Below are positions 16,064-23,755 of a stretch of 25,360 nt of DNA, piece by piece. Source of the stretch: CAYTMY01 sp964618075 (GTDB taxonomy: Bacteria; Bacillota; Clostridia; Eubacteriales; Anaerofustaceae); assembly GCA_964618075.1 (NCBI GenBank), contig CAZTZO010000020.1:1-25360 (forward strand). Direction: 5' to 3'. A model generated the notes under the pieces. The model did no database searches, was not told the DNA's origin, and was given only the letters and a program-made list of their open reading frames with translations. Positions within the stretch are counted from its first letter, which is position 1; every line of letters starts with the position of its first letter. Made by a program: the position numbers and the translations under genes.

Positions 16064-16831
16064 ATGGAGCTTTTAGAAGTAAATCATATCAAAAAAGTGT
16101 ACAATACGCGTCTTGGCTCGCAACAATGCGTAGCGCTCAAGGATATCAGCTTTGAGGTGTCTAAGGGTGAGTTCGTGGCGGTAATGGGTGCGTCGGGCTC
16201 AGGGAAAACCACCTTGCTCAACATTATGGCTTCGCTTGATAAACCGACCTCGGGAGAGGTGCTGCTTGAGGGCGTAAACATGAATTTAATAAAAAACAAG
16301 GATATTTCACGTTTCAGAAGAGATAATTTAGGATTTGTGTTTCAGGATTTTAACCTGCTTGATACCTTCTCGATAAAGGATAACATTCTCTTGCCTTTAG
16401 TGCTTGCGAATACCCCGATAGAGGAAATGAACAAAAGACTTCTTCCTTTGACAGAGAGTCTTTCAATATCACATCTGCTTGACAAGCTCCCGTATGAAGT
16501 GTCGGGAGGAGAAAAACAGCGTGCGGCATTTGCCCGAGCCGTTATAACGAATCCGAAAATTTTACTGGCAGACGAACCCACCGGAGCTCTCGACTCAAAG
16601 GCTTCAGCCAATCTATTAAGTAAATTTGAAGAGCTTAACGCAATAGGGCAAACCATACTTATGGTTACTCACAGTACAAACGCCGCCAGCTACGCATCAA
16701 GAGTATTATTTATTAAAGACGGCGAATTGTTCAACCAGATATACCGCGCTGACAATTCAAGGAAGGTCTTCTTTGACAAAATAGTTGCCACGCTGACCGT
16801 GCTTAACGACGGGGGTGTGGACATTGGATAA
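16064..16831 (+). CDS. bceA: BceA-type ABC transporter ATP-binding protein
   Basis: ATPase of a Bce-type (MacB-related) peptide resistance transporter, 255 aa. Walker A GASGSGKT (42-49), Q-loop VFQDFNLLD (Q94), signature VSGGEKQR (146-153), Walker B ILLADEPTGALD (166-177) and switch H203 in VTHS. A strong AAGGAG lies 7 nt before the ATG. It overlaps bceB by 8 nt. In characterised systems the transporter both removes peptides such as bacitracin or lantibiotics from their lipid targets and signals to BceS. Confidence 0.95.
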   Translation: MELLEVNHIKKVYNTRLGSQQCVALKDISFEVSKGEFVAVMGASGSGKTTLLNIMASLDKPTSGEVLLEGVNMNLIKNKDISRFRRDNLGFVFQDFNLLDTFSIKDNILLPLVLANTPIEEMNKRLLPLTESLSISHLLDKLPYEVSGGEKQRAAFARAVITNPKILLADEPTGALDSKASANLLSKFEELNAIGQTILMVTHSTNAASYASRVLFIKDGELFNQIYRADNSRKVFFDKIVATLTVLNDGGVDIG

Positions 16832-18872
16832 GAGTATATACTCGAAGCTTGCAAGAGCGAATTTAAAGCGCAATAAGCAGTTCTATATGCCCTATTTTAT
16901 AGCGTCCTCTATAATGTGCGCAATGTTTACAATTATTATGAATATGGTTATCTCGGACAGCTTAACGAATATAAGAGAAGGTTCAACGCTGAAAGCCTTA
17001 CTTATGGTAGGACTTATCATACTGGCGTTGTTCACCTTTGGATATATGCTGTATTTGAATAGCTTCTTGATGAAAAGAAGAAAAAAAGAATTCGGTTTAT
17101 ATGCTGTTCTCGGACTTGAAAAAAAGCACGTTACGGGAATTATCATGAGAGAAATGCTTATCCTTAATTTTCTTTCTCTTATAACCGGGATAATTCTTGC
17201 AACGGTGTTCGGAAAGCTGATATTCATGTTTCTAATGTCTGCGATGAACCTTGCCGTAGGAAGCAGCTTTAAATTATCGGCACAGGCATATTTTGGCAGT
17301 ATAGGATACTTTATCTTAATATATATTATCGGCGCAGTTTACAATACCATGCAGGTACGCCTTGCAAACCCGATAGATCTTATAAACGGAGATAAAAAAG
17401 GCGAGAAGAAATTAAAAGGGATCGTTCCGATCACGATAATAGGAGCAATATGCCTTATAGCTGCTTATTATGCTTCGATAACAGTGAAAGATACAACCGC
17501 GGCAATACTTTTATTCTGGCCGGCTGTTATACTTGTCATTATAGGCACATACGCCTTGTTTGCGGCGGGTTTTCAGTTTGTGCTTAAGAGAATGAAAAGC
17601 AATGAAAAGTTTTATTATAAGCCCCGCAATTTTATAAGCGTTTCCGATTTGATGTATCGTATGAAGCAGAATGCATCGGGACTGGCGAATATATGCATAT
17701 TATCCACAATGGTCCTTGTTACGATATCATTTTGCTGCTCGTTATATTTTGGTCAGGAAAAGATATTGGCTGTGCATAATCCGCACGACATCCAGTATTC
17801 GCTTATTTATGACAGAATAAGTCAAGCACCTGACAAGGCTCTTATAGAAAATACGATAATAGACGATGCAAAAGAAAGCGGCGTGCAGATTGATAATCTA
17901 TTATATTTTTATGCACTTCGGGACAGTATAAAGCTTGTTGACGGTTCTTTTGACTGTAAAAATGAAAATGCCGAATTCCGTTACCAGGTAATTGAAGAAT
18001 ATAATACGCTTCACCCTCTTTACATCATCACTCAGGATGATTTTAACAGAATTACAGGTAAGAATATTTCGCTCTCAGACAATGAGATTGCTGTCCTGAC
18101 GGATATATATGTTGATAAGGACATAGCAGTTTCAAATGCAGGATGCGAATATAGAATTGCCGAAGTCTATAATGATACGCTTATAAATATCGGGCCAAAC
18201 GCCAAGACACAAAATGAGATTTATTTCGTTGCCAAAGATAAACAGTGTGCATTGACACTTCGTAATTGTGTAAACCCGGGTATAAACGAGGATTTGTATT
18301 ACAACGCAAATGATGACAGGTATAGAATAATCATTGATATTTCGGGTGAAGATGAAAACAGACTTTTGTTTGCCGACAGCGTCTGCAATGATTTGTATAT
18401 CGTTGTCAAGCAGGCAAACCCAAGCGTACCTTATTATTATGAATATAGCAGTATAGATATCGACCGTGCGGACAGCTACAGCACATACGGCGGTTTCCTA
18501 TTCCTTGGAATATTCTTTACGATACTGTTCTTGATAAATACGATAGTTATCATGTACTTCAAACAGATATCGGAGGGTTATGAGGACAGAGACAGGTTTA
18601 TAATCATGCAGAAGGTCGGAATGAGCGACAGTGAGGTGAAAACAATAATCAACAGACAGACTCTGATATTGTTTTTCCTTCCGCTTGTTGTATCTCTCAT
18701 ACATATATTAGCAGCCTGCAATATGCTTGTTAAAATGCTTGCCGCCTTCGTTATGACGGACACATCATTAGCTATGTTGTGGATAGGTATAAGTGTTGTC
18801 GTTTTCAGTATAATATATGTAATAGTATATAGAATCACAGCAAAGGCTTATTACAGAATAGTAAAATGGTGA
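16824..18872 (+). CDS. bceB: BceB-type ABC transporter permease
   Basis: Large permease of about 682 aa with the Bce layout. One N-terminal helix (about 26-45) is followed by three helices of the first FtsX-like domain (about 58-170) and three more (about 200-310). A large extracellular domain of roughly 220 residues comes next, then three helices at the C-terminus (about 550-675). The extracellular domain is the part thought to recognise the peptide complex. I prefer the TTG at 16824, which gives MDKSIYSKLARANLKRN as in family members and an 8-nt overlap TTGGATAA with bceA. GGGGGTG lies just upstream. A GTG at 16815 in the same frame is the alternative. Confidence 0.93.
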   Translation: MDKSIYSKLARANLKRNKQFYMPYFIASSIMCAMFTIIMNMVISDSLTNIREGSTLKALLMVGLIILALFTFGYMLYLNSFLMKRRKKEFGLYAVLGLEKKHVTGIIMREMLILNFLSLITGIILATVFGKLIFMFLMSAMNLAVGSSFKLSAQAYFGSIGYFILIYIIGAVYNTMQVRLANPIDLINGDKKGEKKLKGIVPITIIGAICLIAAYYASITVKDTTAAILLFWPAVILVIIGTYALFAAGFQFVLKRMKSNEKFYYKPRNFISVSDLMYRMKQNASGLANICILSTMVLVTISFCCSLYFGQEKILAVHNPHDIQYSLIYDRISQAPDKALIENTIIDDAKESGVQIDNLLYFYALRDSIKLVDGSFDCKNENAEFRYQVIEEYNTLHPLYIITQDDFNRITGKNISLSDNEIAVLTDIYVDKDIAVSNAGCEYRIAEVYNDTLINIGPNAKTQNEIYFVAKDKQCALTLRNCVNPGINEDLYYNANDDRYRIIIDISGEDENRLLFADSVCNDLYIVVKQANPSVPYYYEYSSIDIDRADSYSTYGGFLFLGIFFTILFLINTIVIMYFKQISEGYEDRDRFIIMQKVGMSDSEVKTIINRQTLILFFLPLVVSLIHILAACNMLVKMLAAFVMTDTSLAMLWIGISVVVFSIIYVIVYRITAKAYYRIVKW

Positions 18873-18888
18873 TTATAAAGTTATATTT

Positions 18889-18921
18889 AAAAGACGCATT
18901 CTTTAAAAATGCGTCTTTTTT
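18889..18921 (+). terminator. Intrinsic terminator of bceAB, possibly bidirectional
   Basis: Perfect 12-bp stem AAAAGACGCATT (18889-18900) and AATGCGTCTTTT (18908-18919), loop CTTTAAA, then T's. On the opposite strand the same hairpin ends in a weaker TTTTAAAT tail and could also stop the sdh operon, which ends at 18973. Confidence 0.9.
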
Positions 18922-18972
18922 GTTTTAACTAAACCGTCCTTAGTTTATTAAAGCTTGTCATTTGAAGTGAAG

Positions 18973-19713
18973 CTATTTTTTTATTTTGACCGCTTTTGCT
19001 TTATCGCTTCTGTTTAAAGAGAGAATAGATGCAAGCGTAGGGATATTCGCAGGACAAATGTCAGCACAAGCAAGCGATTTTGAACAGCCTGCTGCAAAAT
19101 GTGAGTTATATTCTTTTAAAACAGAGGTGCGGTGGTCGTTGGGAACATTTTGTGAGCGAACAAGATATGCTTCATTCGCCATGACAGCGCCGAAAAATGT
19201 TTCGCCCTTACCGTAGTTTGGACATACCTCAAGGCAAAGTCCGCATTTTAAGCATTTGGCGACGGAGTATTGATGTTCATATTCAGCCTTATCGGCTTTT
19301 TTAGCTTCATCTATCCACATTTCCGATTTTACAAGATTATTTGAAATAATACTTCTGTCGACTTTAAGATCTGCAATGACGTTGAATTTTGAGAGAGGCT
19401 TTAGCTCAATATAAGCTTGGTTGTTGCGTTTTTTTACAACGTCTTTAATAACCGTCTCACAGGCAAGTGCCGGCGTGGAGTTTATTACCATAGCGCACGC
19501 ACCGCATTCTTTTTGAAGACATCCGCATTCCCAAACGATACGAGGCGCGCTTTTATCGTTGATATCATAAAGATCGTCGCTGAAATTTAACGAATCAAGG
19601 GCATATGCAACTGTTTTATCATCTCCCTCTGTATACATAAACGATTGCCAGTATGGCTTTGAGAGAGGACTTTCACGGCGTTGGATTTTTATGATTATTC
19701 CTTCAGTCTTCAT
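18973..19713 (-). CDS. sdhB: Succinate dehydrogenase/fumarate reductase iron-sulfur subunit
   Basis: Electron-transfer subunit of 246 aa between the flavoprotein and the membrane quinone site. The N-terminal 2Fe-2S domain has C65-x4-C70-G-A-C73 and C85. The C-terminal ferredoxin-like domain has C154-x2-C157-x2-C160-x3-C164-P, then C210, C216 and C220-P. This matches the usual set for one 4Fe-4S and one 3Fe-4S cluster. Its start overlaps the flavoprotein stop as ATGA (19710-19713). It is the last gene of a three-gene operon. The product may work chiefly as a fumarate reductase, as discussed for the flavoprotein. Confidence 0.92.
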   Translation of the reverse strand: MKTEGIIIKIQRRESPLSKPYWQSFMYTEGDDKTVAYALDSLNFSDDLYDINDKSAPRIVWECGCLQKECGACAMVINSTPALACETVIKDVVKKRNNQAYIELKPLSKFNVIADLKVDRSIISNNLVKSEMWIDEAKKADKAEYEHQYSVAKCLKCGLCLEVCPNYGKGETFFGAVMANEAYLVRSQNVPNDHRTSVLKEYNSHFAAGCSKSLACADICPANIPTLASILSLNRSDKAKAVKIKK

Positions 19714-21398
19714 ATATTATTGCCCTCTTTTTTGTTTTCGTCGACATAATTTATCAGTATATCATTGTCGTGATATTTGCATACGGAGGCTTTTTCGTAT
19801 TCTTCGCTTGTTTCGGGATATTCAAGTCTGTTGTGCGCTCCGCGGCTTTCTTTTCTTTCAAGTGCTGAAAGTAAACAAGCCTTTGCCAGAACGCAGCGGT
19901 TTGCTATCGTATAATTATGGTATGCCGAAATATCACCGTTATAGCGAAGCTTTCTTGAGGCTATTGTATAGAAATCGAGCTCGTCAAGTCCTTTAAGGAT
20001 ATCCTTTTCACAACGAACAACTCCCATCGATTGGTTCATTATTCGTGCTATTTCACGTTGAATATAAACGACAGGGAAGTGGCTTACGGTGTTTGAACAC
20101 TCAGAAAACCTTATTTTGATTCCGGAAATAAATGAGTCGAAGTATTTATCGTCATATACCTTTTGCGCTGAATGCTTTTTAAAATAATGCTCATTACCGA
20201 GTATGTCGTCTGAAGCGCGTCTTCCTCCGTAAATTGCACCGAGCAGTGAATTTCCACCGAGTCTGTTTGCTCCATGGTAAATTGCGGCACATTCGCCTGC
20301 GGCATAAAGAGCGTCAATACCGGTTCTGTGTGATTTGTCAACGGATATACCGCCCATAAAGAAATGTACCGACGGTGAAACAGGAACGGGTGATTTCGTT
20401 ATATCAATGCCTCCGTATTTTAGACATGTATCATATACTTCCGGCAGTCGATCCATAATCATCTTCTTTCCTATAAAGCTTACATCGAGATATACCTGTC
20501 GTCCGACATTATACATTTCACGCGATATAACGTCTCGCGTCATAAGATTTCCGTTAGCTCCGTACTTGTATTCCATAAAATAAACGCGCTTTGAAATATC
20601 CGATAGATCAGAATTGTCTGAAAGATAAAAAAGCCTTCCACCTTCTCCTCTGACTGCTTCGGACACAAGCATCATTTTTTGCGGGGTTTCCATTGTGGTT
20701 GGGTGGAACTGTATGAACTCAAGGTTTTTAAGGCTTGCGCCGTGACAGAAGGCGTCTGCGGCAGCGCTGCCGTCACAGATAACCGTACCGGTCGTTTTGC
20801 CAAAAAGACAGTTTTGACCGCCGGTGGCAAGAACTGTTGCGTCGGCATATATACTTACAACATTCCTTGTGTTTTCGTCTTGAAAAACGGCCCCGTGACA
20901 TCCGTCATCATCAATAAGTGCGCTTAGGTAATTATATCCGTACAGGCGTGTTATCCTGCCGTCATATTCGTATTTTCTTGTTTCCCGTACAAGCGCGGAG
21001 ACTATTTGTTTGCCTGTGGAGGCGCCTGCAAAGCATGTCCTTTTATGGCTTTGTCCCCCGAAAGCTCTGAGAAGAGTTTGTCCGTTTTCATCGCGTGTAA
21101 AGACTACTCCGATAGATTCAAGAAAGCTTATAATTTCGGGCGCTGAGCTGCAAAGCCCTTCAACCGCTTTTCTTGAGGCAATATTACATCCGCCCTTCAT
21201 CGTGTCATTTATATGAGAGCTGACGCTGTCTTTTTCATTCTTTGTATCAAGCGCAGCGTTAATGCCTCCTGCCGCCATGACGGATTGCGCTCTTTCTGAT
21301 TGATATGTTGAGACTACCGTTACTTTTGCGCCGCCTTTAGCAGCTTCAAGCGCACATGAAAGACCGGCTATACCGCTACCGACAACAAGTATATTCAT
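19710..21398 (-). CDS. sdhA: Succinate dehydrogenase/fumarate reductase flavoprotein subunit with Gln at the covalent-FAD position
   Basis: FAD-containing catalytic subunit, 562 aa. The dinucleotide-binding motif VVGSGIAGLS lies at 5-14. The FAD/substrate motifs QFHPTTM, SEAVRGEGGRL (with the catalytic-type Arg), HFFMGGI and NRLGGNSLLGAIYGGR are all present. In the segment ERAQSVMAAGGINA, Q38 stands where SdhA/FrdA proteins normally have the His that binds FAD covalently (SHSVAAQGG). Codon 38 is CAA at 21285-21287. Non-covalent FAD lowers the potential and, in Escherichia coli FrdA mutants, abolishes succinate oxidation more than fumarate reduction. This suggests a fumarate reductase; NadB is excluded by the neighbours. 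RBS GGAGG is at 21404-21408. Confidence 0.9.
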   Translation of the reverse strand: MNILVVGSGIAGLSCALEAAKGGAKVTVVSTYQSERAQSVMAAGGINAALDTKNEKDSVSSHINDTMKGGCNIASRKAVEGLCSSAPEIISFLESIGVVFTRDENGQTLLRAFGGQSHKRTCFAGASTGKQIVSALVRETRKYEYDGRITRLYGYNYLSALIDDDGCHGAVFQDENTRNVVSIYADATVLATGGQNCLFGKTTGTVICDGSAAADAFCHGASLKNLEFIQFHPTTMETPQKMMLVSEAVRGEGGRLFYLSDNSDLSDISKRVYFMEYKYGANGNLMTRDVISREMYNVGRQVYLDVSFIGKKMIMDRLPEVYDTCLKYGGIDITKSPVPVSPSVHFFMGGISVDKSHRTGIDALYAAGECAAIYHGANRLGGNSLLGAIYGGRRASDDILGNEHYFKKHSAQKVYDDKYFDSFISGIKIRFSECSNTVSHFPVVYIQREIARIMNQSMGVVRCEKDILKGLDELDFYTIASRKLRYNGDISAYHNYTIANRCVLAKACLLSALERKESRGAHNRLEYPETSEEYEKASVCKYHDNDILINYVDENKKEGNNI

Positions 21399-21425
21399 TC
21401 ATTCCTCCGATAACCCTTTTTTATG

Positions 21426-21920
21426 TTATATGTTAAGTGCAACGGCTGTAAAATAACCTGCAATAAGTAAAAAGTATATTATCAAAACAATAATATTGAC
21501 TGTTTTAAATGATTTCTCGCTTCCTAGTAATCCGAGGGTGACAAAGCCTCTTGAAACCGATACGCTGAAATGTAAGCCTCCTATTATCAGCATGACAAGC
21601 TCGGCTATTATCATTATCACAAGCGGCATGGTGCAAAGCTGGGCGGTGATATGAACAAATAAGGCGAATAAAAAGACTATGGCAGTCCATCTCTGAGTAG
21701 CCGTGGTTTTGTTTTTTAATATGTAAAAAGGTGAGGACGCATTTTTATCAAGATTGAAAAACATTATCGACATACTCAGAATTATGTGTATTACAGCAAT
21801 AAAACATAAGCTTCTTGCTAATATTACACTGAGCGCTCCCTTTTGAATGATTTGAAGCAATATCATTTCAGATGATATTACATGAAGAACAAGCAGAAGC
21901 AGGCTATGAGCGACAGACAT
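21426..21920 (-). CDS. Probable membrane anchor (SdhC/FrdC-like) of the fumarate reductase complex
   Basis: Hydrophobic 164-aa protein with about five helices: about 6-26, 32-55, 78-99, 100-122 and 136-162. This is the usual form of a single large cytochrome b-type anchor. H13, H45, H90 (in TAIVFLFALFVHITAQ) and H117 lie in or at helices and are candidate haem ligands. The QRWT before helix 3 resembles the QR(I/L)TG of SdhC proteins. It is 27 nt upstream of sdhA in the same orientation, which supports the call more than the sequence does. The start is uncertain: ATG 21920 has no ribosome binding site, while a good one precedes an out-of-frame ATG at 21943. Confidence 0.7.
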   Translation of the reverse strand: MSVAHSLLLLVLHVISSEMILLQIIQKGALSVILARSLCFIAVIHIILSMSIMFFNLDKNASSPFYILKNKTTATQRWTAIVFLFALFVHITAQLCTMPLVIMIIAELVMLIIGGLHFSVSVSRGFVTLGLLGSEKSFKTVNIIVLIIYFLLIAGYFTAVALNI

Positions 21921-21943
21921 GCATTAAAACGTTTTGCAATCAT
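21878..21943 (-). CDS. Short ORF with strong RBS overlapping the start of the membrane-anchor gene
   Basis: An ATG at 21943 lies 8 nt after AAAGGAG (21952-21958) and opens 21 codons ending TAA at 21878. It overlaps the beginning of the anchor gene in another frame. The peptide begins MIAKRFNACLSL and is hydrophobic, like the N-terminal helix of an SdhC. It may therefore be the true N-terminus separated by a one-base frameshift, or a leader peptide for translational coupling. I cannot decide between these. Confidence 0.35.
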   Translation of the reverse strand: MIAKRFNACLSLIACFCLFFM

Positions 21944-21960
21944 TAAATATACTCCTTTTG

Positions 21961-22302
21961 TATTCGGACACATAAATTTTGTATTGGAAATGATGAAAAG
22001 TAAGTAAAGGCTTTCGTTTGATTAAATTAGTATGTATTAAAACAACGAAATGCGTCTATAAAGCTAATAATAAATTATAATATATATAAATTAATAAAAA
22101 AAGGAGTATTCAAAAGATTGTTGCTTTAAGTTCAAGTTTGTTTATAATCGTGGGGGAGGAGTTTGACCGTTTTTAAACGAAGATCATTTAACGCTCTTTA
22201 AGTTAAGCATTATTTTTAATATTTTCAAGAAAAATACAAATAGAAAACCGGTTTCGTATATTGTATAAAAAGATATTATATCAATAATCGGGTTTTCATA
22301 AT
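21961..22302. other. AT-rich intergenic region without a recognised gene
   Basis: About 340 bases between the anchor gene and the accessory array. Neither strand has a convincing ORF with a ribosome binding site. An AAAAGGAGTAT motif near 22097 on the plus strand has no start codon at a proper distance. A 10-bp palindrome AAACCGGTTT lies at 22245-22254. The minus strand must hold the promoter of the fumarate reductase operon, but I see no clear consensus. It marks the border between the ordinary chromosome and the toxin cassettes. Confidence 0.5.
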
Positions 22303-22323
22303 AAAAAAAGCCCGTGGGGGCTT
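22303..22323 (-). terminator. Terminator of the RHH unit, copy 2 of a repeated terminator
   Basis: AAGCCC and GGGCTT with loop CCAC on the minus strand, followed by a run of seven T's. Nearly the same sequence, with one extra base in the loop, ends the module A immunity gene at 24404-24426. Confidence 0.85.
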
Positions 22324-22324
22324 A

Positions 22325-22528
22325 TTAAATTAATCCTTCTTTTTCAGCGAGCTCGCGTATTTTATCTTTAGCTTTTCGGTCTATTTCCAACAGCTCATCG
22401 TAGGGCTCTCCGTCAAGTCCACTGCTCCATTTACCCTTTGATATTAAATCAGCAATTGCTTTATTGGTTTCTTCGATTTTTCAATCTAAAATCTTCATTA
22501 AAGCTTCATGACGTTCTTTATCATTCAT
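22325..22528 (-). pseudogene. Small ORF with an in-frame TGA at codon 16
   Basis: Reads MNDKERHEALMKILD, then TGA, then KIEETNKAIADLISKGKW and on to ELAEKEGLI, 67 codons including the internal stop. The sequence on both sides of the TGA is a well-formed amphipathic helical protein in one frame, so this looks like a recent nonsense mutation or a read error. It overlaps the preceding 40-aa ORF by 8 nt (ATGAATGA), like the module A toxin/immunity overlap, and ends at the repeated terminator. Function unknown; an orphan immunity-like protein is a guess. Confidence 0.5.
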
Positions 22529-22643
22529 TATCTTTTCTCACATAACCATAATTATTTTTTTCAGCAATTTCCATGACTTTATTATGTTGACTTAGTTCGT
22601 AATCTTCGGTAAGTTCTCGGACTGTATTATATATAATTTTCAT
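22521..22643 (-). CDS. Hypothetical 40-aa ORF downstream of the RHH gene
   Basis: MKIIYNTVRELTEDYELSQ followed by HNKVMEIAEKNNYGYVRKDNE. It is short, hydrophilic and in the same orientation as the RHH gene 35 nt upstream. The frame stays open upstream of the ATG back into the end of the RHH gene (KVRFVPSTKVQTNL), so a longer product or an ancestral fusion is possible. It overlaps the broken ORF by ATGAATGA. It has no recognisable domain. Confidence 0.4.
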   Translation of the reverse strand: MKIIYNTVRELTEDYELSQHNKVMEIAEKNNYGYVRKDNE

Positions 22644-22678
22644 AAGGTTTGTTTGTACTTTGGTAGAGGGCACAAACC

Positions 22679-22813
22679 TTACTTTTTTCTTTTCTCTAAG
22701 TCTTGTTTGATTAAATTCACAATATACTCATTTATGCTACTATTAATTTCAATAGAAAGATATTTAAGTTTCTTATGAATGTCATCATCAAGCCTTATAG
22801 TTACATGCTTCAA
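22679..22813 (-). CDS. Ribbon-helix-helix (Arc/CopG-type) DNA-binding protein
   Basis: A 44-aa protein with the complete RHH fold: strand KHVTIRLD (residues 2-9), helix DDIHKKLKYLSIEI, turn with NSSINEY, and helix IVNLIKQDLEKR. It starts at TTG 22813, set by a strong AGGAGG at 22821-22826 with 7-nt spacing. A palindrome on its -10 box suggests autoregulation, as in antitoxins of the RelB, ParD or CopG kind. No ParE or other known toxin follows; the downstream ORFs are not recognised. It may be an antitoxin remnant or a small regulator of the array. Confidence 0.75.
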   Translation of the reverse strand: MKHVTIRLDDDIHKKLKYLSIEINSSINEYIVNLIKQDLEKRKK

Positions 22814-22833
22814 TATTTCACCTCCTAACTATT

Positions 22834-22865
22834 AACATTATAATGTTTTGATGTCATTATATTAA
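22834..22865 (-). promoter_or_regulatory. Promoter and palindromic operator of the RHH unit
   Basis: A perfect 14-bp palindrome, AACATTA then TAATGTT (22834-22847), contains TATAAT on the minus strand (22837-22842). A -35-like TTAATA lies 17 bp upstream (22860-22865). The RHH start is about 24 nt downstream. RHH proteins bind such short palindromes as pairs of dimers. Confidence 0.55.
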
Positions 22866-22871
22866 GAGGTT

Positions 22872-22901
22872 TTTAATATAAAAGAGCTGTTAAGTTCTTT
22901 T
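22872..22901 (-). terminator. Terminator of module C
   Basis: Nine-base-pair stem AAAAGAACT and AGCTCTTTT on the minus strand (one G-T pair), loop TAAC, ending in TTTTATATT. It overlaps the stop codon of the module C immunity candidate. Confidence 0.6.
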
Positions 22902-23130
22902 ATTTAAAATCAATAGGTTTATATCCATATTTTTTACGAATTTCATTTAGCCTTCTGTGCGCTTCTTTCTTAATAGGTTCAAAATATTCTTGAAAACCAT
23001 CAAGCATTCCTTCTTTATATATCCCTTTTTCTTTTAACTCTAATATTAAATTATTTTCTTCCTCTATTTGCCATTTAAATATTTCTCTCATTTCCATATT
23101 AGCATTATCTTCCAACTCTTTTATATCCAT
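22900..23130 (-). CDS. Candidate immunity protein of module C
   Basis: A 76-aa, highly charged, probably all-helical protein, starting MDIKELEDNANMEMREIF and ending YGYKPIDFK. Start ATG at 23130 with AGAGGTG immediately upstream; an in-frame extension to 23154 is less likely. It overlaps the end of the module C toxin by 26 nt, the position expected of a cognate immunity gene. I do not recognise the family. The role is inferred from position alone. Confidence 0.6.
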   Translation of the reverse strand: MDIKELEDNANMEMREIFKWQIEEENNLILELKEKGIYKEGMLDGFQEYFEPIKKEAHRRLNEIRKKYGYKPIDFK

Positions 23131-23690
23131 AGCACCTCTGTATTGCGAAATCAATTACTACATTATGTTGGTAGTCAAAATCCCCCATTTCAAATATTGA
23201 AATAGGTTTATCTACATAAGTATTATTTTTTAAAAGCTCATAAATATATTTTTCATCTACCCCTCTTAAAACATCAAGATCATAGTTTTCAAATAGTTGC
23301 ATATCCAACTTACTAAAAGAATATTCATTAATAGAGCCTATTGGGTGATTATGCGTTATACTAGATCCCCTTATTATCTCTCCTAAATCACCATAAGGGT
23401 CAACATTGTTTATATCTCCATAACACTGATATACAACTCCGCTTTTAGTTATCACAATAGCATTTTCGATATTACTGTTAATTATCTTAAGATTCGTATT
23501 TCCTTAATATAGATTTTACAAGCTTCTTATCCGAATAGTCAATAACTTCTTCAAGTATTTTGGGTTTATCATGTATAGACACGCTTGGTTTGTATTTGCC
23601 TGCCGAAAGACCTTTTGTTTTTGCAACTGCTTTCTTATTCGCCCAAACCGCCCTTTGGCTCAGGCTCTTGTTAAATTCGTACACTCTCAT
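23105..23690 (-). pseudogene. Orphan toxin tip C, JAB-like (HNHP) domain, frameshifted
   Basis: Begins MRVYEFNKSLSQRAVWANKK, the common junction of the array, and reads to LRKYES at 23487. The second part, in the next frame, runs from about 23505 to 23105 and contains VITKSGVVYQCYGDINN, THNHPIGS, YSFSKLD and a basic end GYKRVGR. HNHP followed by S and D at the right spacing is the metal-binding pattern of JAB/MPN-type domains seen at the tips of phage-borne polymorphic toxins. Removing one base near 23500 (for example from AAA in GGAAATAC) would give one 194-aa product. There is no ribosome binding site before the ATG, only a terminator. It is probably silent. Confidence 0.6.
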
Positions 23691-23724
23691 AAAAACCGCC
23701 CGTAGGCGGTCAATTAAGCTGATT
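23635..23724 (-). repeat. Junction repeat, copy C
   Basis: 90 bp that match the copy at 24290-24380 with three mismatches and one 1-base indel. It holds a terminator, the ATG and the codons for MRVYEFNKSLSQRAVWANK. Repeat and unique C-terminal sequence part right after this motif, which makes it the natural crossover site for tip exchange. Confidence 0.9.
23691..23710 (-). terminator. Terminator directly before toxin tip C
   Basis: ACCGCC and GGCGGT with loop TACG on the minus strand, then TTTTT running directly into the ATG at 23690. It would stop transcription from module B before the tip is copied. Confidence 0.85.
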
Positions 23725-23733
23725 TTTTTCAAC

Positions 23734-23754
23734 AAAAAAGAGCCCGCAGGCTCT
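23734..23754 (-). terminator. Terminator of module B
   Basis: AGAGCC and GGCTCT with a TGCG loop on the minus strand, followed by six T's, two bases after the stop codon of the module B immunity candidate. Confidence 0.88.
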
Positions 23755-23755
23755 A

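Noticed and set aside
22481..22483. In-frame TGA as a selenocysteine codon
   Set aside because: No cysteine-type redox context, no hairpin of SECIS type and a poorly characterised small ORF; a nonsense mutation is simpler.
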